Of a stretch of 64,000 bases of DNA, positions 26,961 to 37,571 are shown piece after piece. Both the position numbers and the translations under genes were made by a program. This stretch comes from Symbiodinium sp. CCMP2592 (lineage: Eukaryota; Sar; Dinophyceae; Suessiales; Symbiodiniaceae), in NCBI GenBank assembly GCA_905221615.1, contig CAJNDT010004624.1:248001-312000 (forward strand). The letters are read 5' to 3'. Each line of letters opens with the position of its first letter. Position 1 is the stretch's first letter. A model generated the notes under the pieces. It saw nothing but the letters and a program-made list of their open reading frames with translations, was not told the DNA's origin and searched no databases.

Positions 26961-28190
26961 AGGAGGTGTGGGCTTTTGGGGCAGGGGTCCGAAACCATGT
27001 GAAGCTTTCCGGCTCTGAGACTTCTTACAAAGGGGACACGGAGGGACCCTTAATGGGGACCCCTACCCTATAATGGGCTATCTAAGGGGTATATACAATA
27101 GCTATATTGAGGGTATATACCAAGTGGTCCTTGTTAAGGGGGCTTCAAGCCGGCAATGAAACAACGAGCGCGAGGCTCAAGCCGACACTGCAGACACGAC
27201 GATCAAGCGAGGGAGCATGATTTGGTGAATACGAATGCACCGAGGCCTAAACACATCGACATAAGTAGTATAGTATGGGGGGGTTCCGGGGCACGAGCAA
27301 CTGGACTGCTCCTGTCTTCCACGGATTCTTCGCTTCGGCCAGCTGCTTGCTTGGCACCAATACCCTGTAGCAACGAGAACAGGTTCAGTCGCATCCCGTG
27401 TCCGCCTAGGTTTCTGCAAGTCAGCCCACGTACCTGCCCCATACGGATAGGTGTTGGAGATGGCAGTTCTGATTACGACTACGATTGGGATTGTGATCAT
27501 GCAATATCATGCACATGGTTTTTACCAAGACCTCGGTTCTCTGCAATGGCAATGGTCATGTTTAAGCGCGGTTGCCCTGGAGGCCATCGTCGTTGCAAAA
27601 AAACGTCGGCAAAACAAGCAGCTGCAGTAATTGATGGCAACAGTAGCAGCACGAAGAGTAGCAGGAGTCGCAGTACTGGAGGATTAGCGCGTAAGGAGCC
27701 GGATTGGTGGTGGTGTTGGTGGTCACTCGAGACATGATTGGGACGTTCAGTTGTGACAGTAATTCCTGGCTCTCTGAAGGAGCAATATTCCAAATCGTCT
27801 TGCAGACCATCTTCACAAGCATCTTCACCTGCATCTCCTCACTCATCATCATAAGAAAGATCATCAGCGGCCTCGAAGATGGCATCGGTATCCTCCTCCG
27901 GTCTTCAGTCTCAGAACCATCAACCTTGAAACTTGCTCCCCCCCCCCTAATTTTCGGAAACTCTAACCCTTGTAGAGCCCTTTAAGTGGTACCCTTATAG
28001 AAACCCTTTAAAGGAACCCTAAGGTACCCCTAATTTTTAAGGGCCTCTTTGAACTCAGATTTGTCTCTCAGCTTTCGCTCTGTGCCAAGCCGCAACATCC
28101 TTCAGGACGTCTGCAACCGCCTGGGAGCACTCGGGGGTCAGCGGCGGCCAATTCATCGCCTCCAGGGCGGCTGTATGTTTGCATTTGGGT

Positions 28191-28290
28191 NNNNNNNNNN
28201 NNNNNNNNNNNNNNNNNNNNNNNNNNNNNNNNNNNNNNNNNNNNNNNNNNNNNNNNNNNNNNNNNNNNNNNNNNNNNNNNNNNNNNNNNN
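28191..28290. other. assembly gap of 100 N
   Basis: Exactly 100 undetermined bases, the usual placeholder for a gap of unknown size between contigs. The left contig ends with sequence found again at 50641, and the right contig begins with sequence found earlier at 5933. This is the pattern of two overlapping contigs placed end to end. Confidence 0.95.
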
Positions 28291-28292
28291 CC

Positions 28293-30467
28293 CAAAACGT
28301 GATGAACAAACACGGCTGCTGGATCACCAACTCCAAGGGCGAGCAGGTTCGCGGATGGCGCATAGGGCCCAATAAATCGTTCCCCGCCTTCCAGTGGGTC
28401 TCCTGTAGCAAGTACCTGGGGGTTATGAGCTCCTACAACCACTTCGAGCTGCAGTCCTTACATTACCGCATTGGGGAAGCCAAGCAAAAGCTGCATCAAG
28501 TCCGCCAGTTTGTCTACAATCGCCGGCACGCGAGCACCATGTCGAGACTTAAGGTTTGGCAAAGCACAGTCCTGAGCACACTGACTACAGGCCTCTCAGA
28601 CGTCGGACTCAGCGAGGAGTCGGCCAAGCAGCTACGCAGTTGGCATGCTTACAAGGTGCGATCAGTGCTGAACTTGCCAGCACACACCAGCCGCATCACC
28701 ACTAAGGACCTCTTCCAGCTTTATAGCATACAGGACCCAGTTCAAGCGATGCAGGTCAAGCTCAGGAAGCGACTCCGCAAACTTGAGCGGCGTGCAGCCA
28801 GAAGCCCAGATATCACAACCGATCCTTCTGTCCTGCAAGTCATCCGGGACAAGCTGCATTTCATGTCACAGCTCCCTGAAACAGTTGAGCACCCTGTAGC
28901 CCTACATGCATGCACACTCTGCGATGCCTCTTTCGAGACAGCAAACGGGTTACACTTACACAAGTCGAGAGTGCATCCAGCCAGCATTGACCGATTTGTG
29001 CCATCAAGCTTCGATCGACAACTCCACGCGGTGGATGGGATGCCGCAATGTGCCGCTTGCATGCGCAAATTCCATCAATGGAAAGGTCTTCGTGACCACT
29101 TGTTGTCAGGAGCATGTCCGGAACCCCAGAAGCTTCGAACTCTGAACGTGACTGACAAACACTCAAGTCACCCTGAGGTAAGGACCCTGTCCCAGCTGCG
29201 ACAGGACATTGCCCAACTCCCACAACATCGAATAGCGGTGATCTCAAAGACGCCGGAGGCCCGGGTTCTGATCCATAGGTGCCTCACGTGTGACTTCTGG
29301 ACTTTCGATCACACTAAAGTCAAGTCACACTTCCGTCAGGCGCATCCTAAGGACTGGTCAAGGCTGCACAAGCGCGCAGTCTCTATATGTCAGGGTTTCT
29401 CGCCTCACCTTGCCAAGGGACACCCGTGTTCATTCTGCGGCTACAAGGTCTATGATCGTCGACTGCACCCGGAACAATGCCCCGTACTTTATCAGGTGAG
29501 TACACAGTGGCTGCGAGGGCAACCGGAGGCAGAGGAAGCCGTCACTGCTCCCCCCTCCAAGCCCCAAGAACGGTCACTGACCCACTTCTTTAAGCCACGG
29601 TCGAATGGCACAGCCTCCAATCAGTCGAGCACAGCTCGTCACGCCCCGGCAGACAAGCAGGCGTCTGATCCGCAGTCCTCAGGACAAGCGGAAATTAGAC
29701 CCGAAGGAGTGCACAAACGCGCTCTGACTAACACGTCCAACTCGTGTTACGCCAATGCCCTATTCCAGGCTCTGCACCAGATCTCGAGCTTTGGGTATGA
29801 CCTAGGTGCTTTCCAGTCCGTCCTATCCCATCTAGGCGACGAGCGAGCCCCCAGATTACTGAACCTGTTCGGCTTGTTTGAATTTCGCCATGCCATCTCA
29901 GGCTGGCGACTGGACGGCAGACAGCATGATGTCTCAGAGCTGCTTCTGCATATGCAGTCCAAGCCTTTCGGCTCCCTTCAACAAACCCAGTGGCAGGGTC
30001 GTACAGATGGCGAGGTTGAGGATTCAGATGTGGGAGTCAGCCCACTCCTTCTTCCCCTCCCGCCTGGCCCTCTGTCACTCTCGACTTGCTTACGGCTGTG
30101 GGAGTCCCAGATCTTCTCCCGCGCGCTAGTTTGGTCACCTGAACTCCTAGCCATTGTGATTTGCCGCTGGCAGGATGGAGTCAAGAACACTCAGCCGTGT
30201 CTTTGGTCAGGCCGCACCACGGTGCCTGTATGGACCTCAAGTGATGCTCGCACTCAGCGTCACTATCAGGTCATAGCAGGAGTTGCCCATTTTGGGGACT
30301 CCCTTTCTTCTGGGCACTACCGCGCTTTTTGGCCAGAGGACCCAGCGGATACCGCCTCTCAGGTTTGGATCTCCGACGACTACAGGTTTCCGGAAAAGGC
30401 CTCAGCGGCCTTGAACCTGTCCATCTCCAGGAATGTCTACATGCTTTTCTTGCAACGAATTCGCTAG
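28293..30467 (+). CDS. LINE-type polyprotein, copy 2, 5' part missing at the gap
   Basis: Begins in codon register at QNVMNKHG, after the reverse transcriptase YADD motif, and runs through the four C2H2-like fingers and the USP domain (Cys box NTSNSCYANALFQAL, His box GHYRAF, WISDD) to the same stop as copy 1. In the QDxxEL-type box this copy has Asp (HDVSEL), the usual USP residue, where copy 1 has Gly. The endonuclease and the catalytic part of the reverse transcriptase are absent only because the contig begins here. In-frame doublet D3 is present at 29607-29638. Confidence 0.85.
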   Translation, partial: QNVMNKHGCWITNSKGEQVRGWRIGPNKSFPAFQWVSCSKYLGVMSSYNHFELQSLHYRIGEAKQKLHQVRQFVYNRRHASTMSRLKVWQSTVLSTLTTGLSDVGLSEESAKQLRSWHAYKVRSVLNLPAHTSRITTKDLFQLYSIQDPVQAMQVKLRKRLRKLERRAARSPDITTDPSVLQVIRDKLHFMSQLPETVEHPVALHACTLCDASFETANGLHLHKSRVHPASIDRFVPSSFDRQLHAVDGMPQCAACMRKFHQWKGLRDHLLSGACPEPQKLRTLNVTDKHSSHPEVRTLSQLRQDIAQLPQHRIAVISKTPEARVLIHRCLTCDFWTFDHTKVKSHFRQAHPKDWSRLHKRAVSICQGFSPHLAKGHPCSFCGYKVYDRRLHPEQCPVLYQVSTQWLRGQPEAEEAVTAPPSKPQERSLTHFFKPRSNGTASNQSSTARHAPADKQASDPQSSGQAEIRPEGVHKRALTNTSNSCYANALFQALHQISSFGYDLGAFQSVLSHLGDERAPRLLNLFGLFEFRHAISGWRLDGRQHDVSELLLHMQSKPFGSLQQTQWQGRTDGEVEDSDVGVSPLLLPLPPGPLSLSTCLRLWESQIFSRALVWSPELLAIVICRWQDGVKNTQPCLWSGRTTVPVWTSSDARTQRHYQVIAGVAHFGDSLSSGHYRAFWPEDPADTASQVWISDDYRFPEKASAALNLSISRNVYMLFLQRIR

Positions 30468-30691
30468 CATCATCGCTAGGTGATGCATTCCGGCCCAGCT
30501 TCGTCCTCTAGGGCACTGCGGGGCGCCCGTGCGTGAGAAGCCTATAGTCAATTGAAAGTTGGCATAGGCCACCTCACGTCAAGGCCAAGTGCGTCACGCG
30601 CGCACGCGGATATGCACATACCGCAATACTTTTTCCTCTCAATCAGCTCGCCCTCTTTTTGTATAGCTTCCGCTCCGACTACACGGCCGGC

Positions 30692-31486
30692 ATGACCGCT
30701 TCCCCTGTCGCCGTCAAGAGTCCGGAGCACAAACGCTCCAGAAACGGCACAGACAATGAGGACGCATCGGGAATGGATTTTTCTGAAGAGCCTCCACTCG
30801 AGTCACTCTCGCCTGCGGCCAAGGCCGCTGCCCTGCCGAGGCAGCAAGACCAGCCTCGCCGCAAATCAGTCCCGAGGCAGAAAGGACCTGGTGCGATCCA
30901 AGGGTTTGGGCAAGGCACCCAGCCTCGGGCGCAATCTGGTGCCATCCAGGCGCTGAGCCTGGAAGAGCTCACCAAAGCCTTCCTTGTGCACGACGACCAA
31001 ATGAGCCTGCTGCAACACCAGCTATCACTGGTTTACAAACTACCTCAAGACCATCAGCTTTCGAAGGCATTAGTTGCGTCTGTGAAATCCTGGCAGGGAG
31101 GTTTGAAGAAGCTGCGCCAAGGCGAACCTCACCCCGAGGGATCATGCTCGAATGCGGTCTCCCTAGTTCTCCTCCACGAACTGACCAAGGGCAACCCTCC
31201 AGAACACGTGGACAAGACGGAGTACGGCAAGCTCCTGAAGGTGGTGGACTCCATGATCAACATCACTACCGACAAGACCAAGCTGGCACAGGAAATAGTG
31301 CACTGCTCTGCCAAGCCGAACAAGCTCAAGACGCACGTTATCCTCGACTTCAGGGTAGCCATCTACTCTGACCTCATGCCCTACCTCTCCCTCCTCGCCT
31401 CCCTCTTTGACTCCCATGATGGCTTTGAACGCCTGGGTCGCAAGGCGCCGGGAGGACTGGCTCGCAAGGCTCGTGGCCGTCCGTGA
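30692..31486 (+). CDS. unknown 264-aa protein with basic tail, copy 2
   Basis: Same length as 8334-9128 with two visible amino-acid changes (Thr to Ile in the Gln/Gly-rich linker, Pro to Leu before EELTKAF). A base change 30 bases upstream opens the frame slightly beyond the ATG, but the ATG at 30692 matches the first copy and is kept. Its folded middle part is unaltered. No family recognised. Confidence 0.7.
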   Translation: MTASPVAVKSPEHKRSRNGTDNEDASGMDFSEEPPLESLSPAAKAAALPRQQDQPRRKSVPRQKGPGAIQGFGQGTQPRAQSGAIQALSLEELTKAFLVHDDQMSLLQHQLSLVYKLPQDHQLSKALVASVKSWQGGLKKLRQGEPHPEGSCSNAVSLVLLHELTKGNPPEHVDKTEYGKLLKVVDSMINITTDKTKLAQEIVHCSAKPNKLKTHVILDFRVAIYSDLMPYLSLLASLFDSHDGFERLGRKAPGGLARKARGRP

Positions 31487-31708
31487 GCTTGGCCTAGTTG
31501 AAGCACACAGTGCACTAACTTCCTCAGCACAGCTGATGTTCTGATCCGTCTTGCACTCTTCACTCTCGTACAGCGTGACTAGCAAGGCTGCTGATTCTTT
31601 CAACAAAGTTCCAGCTGCGCATCAAAACGCAGGGAGCCTTTCGTGAGCAGATCACTTCGTTCCACTTGATTTCCTGAGCGTGCCAGCCTGGCTCGAGCCC
31701 TTAGCACT

Positions 31709-31960
31709 ATGGATCTCACACGGTTTGCGGACCTACCGGGCCCTGACCAAGTCCCGCATTTCCTGAATCTGGTACATCAGCTGGACGAGATTCTCAAGCG
31801 CAAGGCCTCGCAACTCTATACAGACCCTTGCTCGGCGTCTTCTACCAGCTCTCAGACTGCCGAACGATGCACTTTGCCCTCTGGCAAGGCCCGTCCTCCA
31901 ACACCGCCAGCTCCTAAACATCGACGAACTGACGCGGCTCCAGAACAGGACGCTACGTAA
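31709..31960 (+). CDS. small unknown ORF (83 aa), copy 2
   Basis: Unchanged at the amino-acid level from 9351-9602. It sits between doublets D4 and D5 as in the first copy. Evidence that it is translated is limited to its ATG and position. Confidence 0.4.
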   Translation: MDLTRFADLPGPDQVPHFLNLVHQLDEILKRKASQLYTDPCSASSTSSQTAERCTLPSGKARPPTPPAPKHRRTDAAPEQDAT

Positions 31961-32151
31961 GCTCTTCCGAGAACTAGGCACAGTCGGCGGAGCCGGCTAC
32001 CAGCGAGCAAAACTCATTGCCATGCGTTTTTGTTTCCTGCTCTTGCACTCAACTGCTTTGCAACTAGGTCACAGGGCTCAAGCTACCAGTGGCAGGTAGC
32101 ACACAGTGCAGCACGGATTCGTCACAGACGATATCTCCCACTCACGCTGTG

Positions 32152-33372
32152 ATGGATCGAGCTCCATATTCTGATGGAGTGCATGAGGCTCTTGGTCGGA
32201 GCCATATGCCTGGACTTCGACGACCGGTTGACCCCCAAGTGACTTCCGCCATCTCACCAGAGCTCTTAGGCGTGAAGATCGCAAAGGGATACGCCAGCGC
32301 GGTCTTCAATTCCAGTGCTGCAAACTTTGTGCTCAAGAAAGTCACGAGGCCTCAGGAAGAGTACATGGCCAGAAGAGAGTTTAGCAGATTATCGAGATTC
32401 CCGCCCATCAACACCATCATCGAGGCTTTCTGGCAGCAGGGCCCAATGCTATTACTGCCACGTCTGTACCCTGCTCATATCCCCTCCATGACGACGGACC
32501 ATGTCGTCAATCTCGTCGCTGACATCCGGTCTGCCCTCAACGCAGTGCATTCCAGCCAACTGGTTCACGCGGACATCCACATGGGCAACATCATGGTGCG
32601 CTACGACCCTCCCACCTATGTCCTGATCGATTTCGGCGGCACCGCGGGGGAAAGTGTTTATCCTCTCAGCTTGGGCTACGGAGCCCTTGGCCAGGGAGGA
32701 ATGCTTCATCGTCCTCCTCACGAACTCATGGAGCGACCCACCAGGACCGTCAGAGGCGACTACTACAGGCTCAGCAAGACGATCTCCGTCGAAGTCGTGG
32801 GCAACAAGTGCTGGCGCGACACTGCGTCGGGTTTCCCGATGCCCCCGAAACTCCCCAAGCACCTTCGCGTCGAGCTGGCAGAATGGGAGAATCTCGCTGG
32901 CCTCACTCCACCCAAATGGCCAGAATCTGCCTTTCCCGGAGGAAGCTGGTACGAGACTGCCATCGATCCCTCGATCACCGTGCAAGCCGGCTTGTATGAT
33001 GAAGCCGGCAACGTCCGACTGGCCACCGCCGTTTTTTCCTACTCCAAGCAGCAAAAATCCAATGCCTCCGGGCTCTTCGGGCCAGAAGATCCCAAACGGG
33101 CTTCTCTGGACTCCGGAAGCTGGGAGGAATCTGCTGCTTACGCTAGGTTCTTCCTATCTTGCAGGCTCAGGACCATGGGCAGCCACATCCGGACCATGTA
33201 CACGGAGGTCCTGCCGTACCAAAAGTACAGCAACCAGGATGGCTACCTCATGCTGGAGAATGCTCTCGAGCACCCTCCACCTCCACCACCTCCTCCGGCT
33301 GCCAGCTCGAACGAGCCAGCGCCCTCGACACCGGCTACTGAGCTGCAGGGCATTTGGGCGGAAATGGACTAG
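32152..33372 (+). CDS. protein-kinase-like protein (406 aa), intact copy
   Basis: The start is the ATG 20 bases after doublet D5; upstream in-frame sequence is hairpin DNA. Kinase-fold features: Lys 62/63 in NFVLKK (ATP-binding lysine), Glu in the following helix (RREFSRL), catalytic loop HADIHMGN (His 139, Asp 141, Asn 146) and DFG at 160-162 with the right spacing. A PPHE segment (about residue 185-190) resembles the APE end of the activation segment. HxD with Ala in place of Arg, and the short lobe, recall small eukaryotic-like or atypical kinases rather than a typical Ser/Thr kinase. A C-terminal Pro-rich tail follows. Substrate unknown. The copy at 9795-11016 carries a frameshift. Confidence 0.7.
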   Translation: MDRAPYSDGVHEALGRSHMPGLRRPVDPQVTSAISPELLGVKIAKGYASAVFNSSAANFVLKKVTRPQEEYMARREFSRLSRFPPINTIIEAFWQQGPMLLLPRLYPAHIPSMTTDHVVNLVADIRSALNAVHSSQLVHADIHMGNIMVRYDPPTYVLIDFGGTAGESVYPLSLGYGALGQGGMLHRPPHELMERPTRTVRGDYYRLSKTISVEVVGNKCWRDTASGFPMPPKLPKHLRVELAEWENLAGLTPPKWPESAFPGGSWYETAIDPSITVQAGLYDEAGNVRLATAVFSYSKQQKSNASGLFGPEDPKRASLDSGSWEESAAYARFFLSCRLRTMGSHIRTMYTEVLPYQKYSNQDGYLMLENALEHPPPPPPPPAASSNEPAPSTPATELQGIWAEMD

Positions 33373-33642
33373 GCTTCAATCGCAGGACACAGTCCACTCA
33401 GCGGCATATGGCACAGCCTCCGCCACGCGGTTACTGTAACCAATTTGTCGCGGGAATAGGACACAGTCCACATCAGCCTGAGTCACAGACTCTGTTCCAA
33501 CGCCTACTGCCTACAGCACTGGCCTCAGCCCGAGAAAACACCTGTGCATCTGTCTTGAGCGCAGTTGTCTGCACTTTTCAGCTCCCGCTTGCTTGAGCTC
33601 AGCTTAATCTCAGCTACTGGCTCCCCACTTGCGCGGGCGCAC

Positions 33643-34602
33643 ATGGCTGGCGAAGATGACTGCCCCATCCGGGCCATTTCCTTTCCCGCCGGGGTCTTCG
33701 CAGACTACATGGATGACTACCTCACCCTTTCGGCGCTGAAGTTGTACTGTGCGGAGGCCCACGTGTCCCTGCCGCCGGCAGCGGGAACATGGCCATCAAA
33801 TGACATCACGGCATGGGCATACGAAGCTCTCCCACCCCTAAAGTGGCAGCAATTCGAGAAGTATCTCGAGTCCATGACTACCATGCCCTGCTCCGGGATG
33901 GAGGAAGGCTGCTTAGTCAATCCCATCCCACACGGAGGACTACTTCACATGGTGCCAAAGGCAGAGCAGATAGCTAACAACTGTCTCACTTCTCGCTGTC
34001 TCTCCATCTGGTCCTCGGTCCGCCAGGTTCTGCAGCACCTACCTTTCGAGGCCCACGACAGATGGGAGCACTCTCCCAGTGCGGCTGGCTCTTCATGTGG
34101 CCAGCGCTTTCGGGTTGGTGCCTACTGCCGAGTTCTCCCTGGCCTGCTCAAGGAGACGGTCTCCCATCCCAACGTCACTCGTCTCTTCAACGCATTCGTG
34201 TGCTCATGTCATCCAAGTCACCAGTGGACTTCGCTTGAAATCTTAGTGGATGTGCAGTCCCCACCGCACAAAGATGCTCGCAATGCTGCCTTGGGCACTC
34301 TGCTCATCCCGATTTCGATTTGCGACCAGGGCGGCCTATGGATCGAAGACCCCGACGGCTGCGACTACCAGGAGATCCCGCACCAGCAGGGGATGACCCG
34401 GGGAAGTTGCTTTGACCTACGGGGTCTCAGCCTTCTCTTTCGGGCGGATGAGCTGTGGCATGCAACTCTACCATGGGAAACCTATACTCGTGTCGTTTTG
34501 GCGGCCTACACGGTAAGAGGCGTCTCTCGTTTCTCACCAACGCTGCAACAGCGCCTGACAGAGCTGGGTTTTCGTCTGCCGCTAGGCACAGCAGATGATT
34601 AG
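33643..34602 (+). CDS. 2-oxoglutarate/Fe(II)-dependent oxygenase-like protein, copy 2
   Basis: A 319-residue protein, same frame and stop as 11286-12245. The HKD, distal WHATLP His and Arg ten residues later are all kept, so the predicted iron and co-substrate sites are intact in both copies. A few substitutions lie outside the motifs (for example Lys to Glu in AWAYEALPPL, Cys to Arg and Leu to Trp in the middle). Confidence 0.75.
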   Translation: MAGEDDCPIRAISFPAGVFADYMDDYLTLSALKLYCAEAHVSLPPAAGTWPSNDITAWAYEALPPLKWQQFEKYLESMTTMPCSGMEEGCLVNPIPHGGLLHMVPKAEQIANNCLTSRCLSIWSSVRQVLQHLPFEAHDRWEHSPSAAGSSCGQRFRVGAYCRVLPGLLKETVSHPNVTRLFNAFVCSCHPSHQWTSLEILVDVQSPPHKDARNAALGTLLIPISICDQGGLWIEDPDGCDYQEIPHQQGMTRGSCFDLRGLSLLFRADELWHATLPWETYTRVVLAAYTVRGVSRFSPTLQQRLTELGFRLPLGTADD

Positions 34603-34783
34603 TTCGAATGGCACAGCCTCCTGAGCTGAGACACAGTCTCCGACCATCTCTGCTTGTCGGTTAAAGTTATAGCAGGAATTACAGCACACGTGCTTCTATG
34701 CATCGCAGTAACAAATCACTGCCATTCTTCAGTCCTTTTAGGCTCCCAAGTTTGGCTCTGCCTCCATTCGCTAGCCTGCAACG

Positions 34784-35443
34784 ATGGAGGACGCATTTGT
34801 TCAGCGGATCTTCCACTTCCTGACGCCGATGCTTCTAAGCCTCGACTTCTACCTGCGGCTGACAGACCTGGATCACACAGCCATCGACGGCTCGAGCAGC
34901 CAGTCCAGCCTCACGGAACCAGGCCTCACCCCAACCGAGGACGCGTTTCGTACGGACAGATCGACAGCAGCCAGAACAGGTCTCCTGAAACTTCTCCAAG
35001 AGTGCTTTAACCACTGGCCGGCCCTCTCCATCAATTACGTCCCCCCCTCTGCGCCGGACACACTGGACCTGACTGACATGCACCTTACCTACGAGGTCAC
35101 GCAGCCGCGTCTAAAACAGGTTCGACGACTTGCCACTGTCAACCGAGTATGGCATGACCTCATATCAGCCATGATCTCTGGTCAAGCCCGCATCAATACA
35201 GTGGAACTTTTGGTGGCGATGTCACGCCTGCGCAAGACAGGCTCAGTGTCGATTCGGGAAGGCCGGGATATCTTCTGCCTCCCGGTCTCGATGGCGTTTC
35301 GACTGCCGGTTGAGACCCTCACTTCACCTCTGGCACGCACAGCTCCCGCCGCTGCCTACCGAGCCTCGGGCTTCAATGCCTGGCATGCGCTCCTCTTTGA
35401 CAGCTACGATGACCTGCAGAATGCGCACGCGCCCCAGGACTGA
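34784..35443 (+). CDS. F-box-like tandem paralogue 1, copy 2 (219 aa)
   Basis: Intact, with several substitutions relative to 12430-13089 in the acidic/Thr-rich N-terminal half; the RLATVNRVW motif and everything after it are unchanged. Flanked by D8 and D9. Confidence 0.6.
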   Translation: MEDAFVQRIFHFLTPMLLSLDFYLRLTDLDHTAIDGSSSQSSLTEPGLTPTEDAFRTDRSTAARTGLLKLLQECFNHWPALSINYVPPSAPDTLDLTDMHLTYEVTQPRLKQVRRLATVNRVWHDLISAMISGQARINTVELLVAMSRLRKTGSVSIREGRDIFCLPVSMAFRLPVETLTSPLARTAPAAAYRASGFNAWHALLFDSYDDLQNAHAPQD

Positions 35444-35747
35444 TCAGCAGGTGAAGACTACAGCGTAACTCTCAGAAGCGCACAGCGCACCTCTGCTGGC
35501 ATTAGGGCACAGCCCACGGCCGATAACCGAAACATTGGCTGGTGAGACGGCCGAGCAACAGGCCTAACTGAGCCATTAAGGTTTCTAACTTTTTGAAGCT
35601 AGCACCTCTGCTCTCGGCTTGAAAACTGGGCATCCTCCGCACCAGCCAGAGTTAGTAGTGCGCGCACTTTGACTTGAGCCACCTCTCGGCACGTCCCCTG
35701 CTGCCTGCCAGTCTCTGTCAGCTAGCTCCCAGCGTCCCCTAACTGCC

Positions 35748-36260
35748 ATGGACGAGCTCTCTCTGCGCCAAGCTATGAAATACCTGCTCCCAGGGGTACT
35801 AACACTCGACTCCTACGACGCCTCGCCCTATCCCGTCTCCTACTGGAACGATCTGGACCTTCTTCATGATGAAGCTCGTGCCACTCGGGATCGCCTACAT
35901 GACCTACTTCTACGTTGGGCTCGTACGGGTCCCTTCTCGCAGTACTCCATTATCGGCGACACACTCAGGATTGACCACCATGGAGTGCATGCTCAGCTCG
36001 GCATCGTCAATCTCAATCTGCTACAAGCAATACCGCTTGCGGCGGTTTGCCGTGCGTGGTACTCCGAAACTGCCCGCCTCATCGACGGCAAACCCTGGAT
36101 AGGAGTGTGGAGAGCCTACATCCAACTGCGGAAGCAAGGAGCAGGAGTTTTCATTGAAGTACTGCCAGATCAAGCCGGCCCCCTTTCGAGAGAGGCCATC
36201 AGCGTCCACTATGAGCAGGTGCACTTCATTCCGACCTCAGTCTTGCGACGTCCTCTATAG
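35748..36260 (+). CDS. F-box-like tandem paralogue 2, copy 2 (170 aa)
   Basis: Intact; differs from 13394-13906 at a few residues (Arg to His before DLLLRW, Asn to His in the IDHHG segment, Val to Glu after AWYS, Thr to Pro in the tail). The shared motif order is maintained. Confidence 0.6.
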   Translation: MDELSLRQAMKYLLPGVLTLDSYDASPYPVSYWNDLDLLHDEARATRDRLHDLLLRWARTGPFSQYSIIGDTLRIDHHGVHAQLGIVNLNLLQAIPLAAVCRAWYSETARLIDGKPWIGVWRAYIQLRKQGAGVFIEVLPDQAGPLSREAISVHYEQVHFIPTSVLRRPL

Positions 36261-36444
36261 GGCAAAGGGCACAGCCTCCAGACAATTGGTCACAGACCAT
36301 GCGACGAGCCGAGCTTCTCCACTTTGGAAAAGGCAAACCCGATCAGCGTTGCCCCTTAGCGTTGCGGCTCACTGTTGCGCTTTTAAGTAAGTTTCTCCGC
36401 AGTTTTTTCTAGGTTGCTCTCAGCTGCCCTGCCAACCATAGAGG

Positions 36445-37077
36445 ATGTCATCCCCTCTCTGCACCGAATCATGTCGCCGCGCTCTCTCCTTCATCATTCC
36501 TGCAGTGGTGGTTGTGGATTTCTACTCGGACTACGGTTTGGACAGGGACATGCTGGAAACTGAAATCGCTGCATACAGACCCCCCAGCACTCTAGTTCCC
36601 ATACTGCTGCTCCGGAACGAGATCCAGGGCCAAGCACGCCTCTGGGCCTTTCGCCGTTTACACAAAGGCCTAGCTGTCTTTGCGCAACGGTACGAAGACA
36701 CTGACTATGACCAGCAGGGCGTCCACGTCAGACTAGCGATACCGCAGCCAGACTTGCTGACAGCCCTCTCACTGGCGTCGGTTAGCAAATCCTGGTGCGC
36801 AGCAGTGCTCTCCCAGGTAGAGCATAAGCTCTTTGTAAGTCCACACCGCACTGCCAGGGCAGCTATGTCTCTCGGCCTACGTGTCATGGTCCAGTCCTTT
36901 GACACGCCCCAGTGGCACCTCGCGTCCGAAGAGCTCACCATCCACATTCAGCACAGCCAACAGGTCGTGGTGCAGAAGTTCCGGAACCCCCGTAACCCGG
37001 ACGGGCCAACGGCAACCATCAGCCGAGAAGCAGAGGAATCCAGTGCTCTCTACGACCACTACTACAGACTTTTCTGA
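36445..37077 (+). CDS. F-box-like tandem paralogue 3, copy 2 (210 aa)
   Basis: Intact; differences from 14091-14723 cluster in residues 12-65, and the LLTALSLASVSKSW motif and tail are unchanged. Confidence 0.6.
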   Translation: MSSPLCTESCRRALSFIIPAVVVVDFYSDYGLDRDMLETEIAAYRPPSTLVPILLLRNEIQGQARLWAFRRLHKGLAVFAQRYEDTDYDQQGVHVRLAIPQPDLLTALSLASVSKSWCAAVLSQVEHKLFVSPHRTARAAMSLGLRVMVQSFDTPQWHLASEELTIHIQHSQQVVVQKFRNPRNPDGPTATISREAEESSALYDHYYRLF

Positions 37078-37571
37078 GCACTTCGGGCCATAGGCAGTTC
37101 ACTGACTCACGCAAGGAAAGTGGCACAGCCTCCGATCAGGTGTGGCACAGCCACCCAACTTGTCACAGTCAGCGACGAGTGGCCCCCCTGCCCAGAGAAA
37201 TCGACGTTGCAGCATGCTAACACTCAGCTACTTGCATCATTGTTTGCTCTTACCTGCGATCTGAGGTCTCAGCTACCACACGGCACCAGCTCTCCAGCCC
37301 GAGTGCCCTCTGCTGGTGTTCTTTGCCTATAGTCGTCCTGCGTTGCTTGAGCTTCGTGCTTGGTCTTGAGACTCTGCAAAGCATTACATGTATACCGCAG
37401 CTGTCAGTTCGAACTGTTGCTACCGGACAGAGCGGCAGGAGTATCGCAACATGCATTACAGACACGCCTTGCAGAAGCTACCTCTCGTAACAAACTGCGT
37501 TTTTGCGAAGAGCACAGCTCACCACTTGGCCGCGTGTCACAGACTCTGGCCCATCAGCTACAGCTGAGACC

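Larger units (their letters stand above)
19746..28190. other. non-coding, repeat-rich stretch (copy 1)
   Basis: No gene can be supported. It holds GAC/GAGGAC-type trinucleotide runs (20090-20190), TTTAGGG-like tracts (21607-21630; CCCTAAA at 25128-25140; 25920-26010), two microsatellite blocks and three inverted-repeat elements annotated separately. The short frames do not resemble known domains. From about 19830 onward it looks identical to 42281-50641. Confidence 0.6.

Noticed and set aside
27156-27737. 193-codon plus-strand frame (also at 49607)
   Set aside because: Odd composition, no domain, and overlapped by equally long minus frames. The two copies are identical, so they give no evidence of selection.
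28179-30467. An open frame running through the N gap with an apparent Met start
   Set aside because: The start lies in the left contig and the body in the right contig; undetermined bases join them artificially. The coding part begins at 28293.
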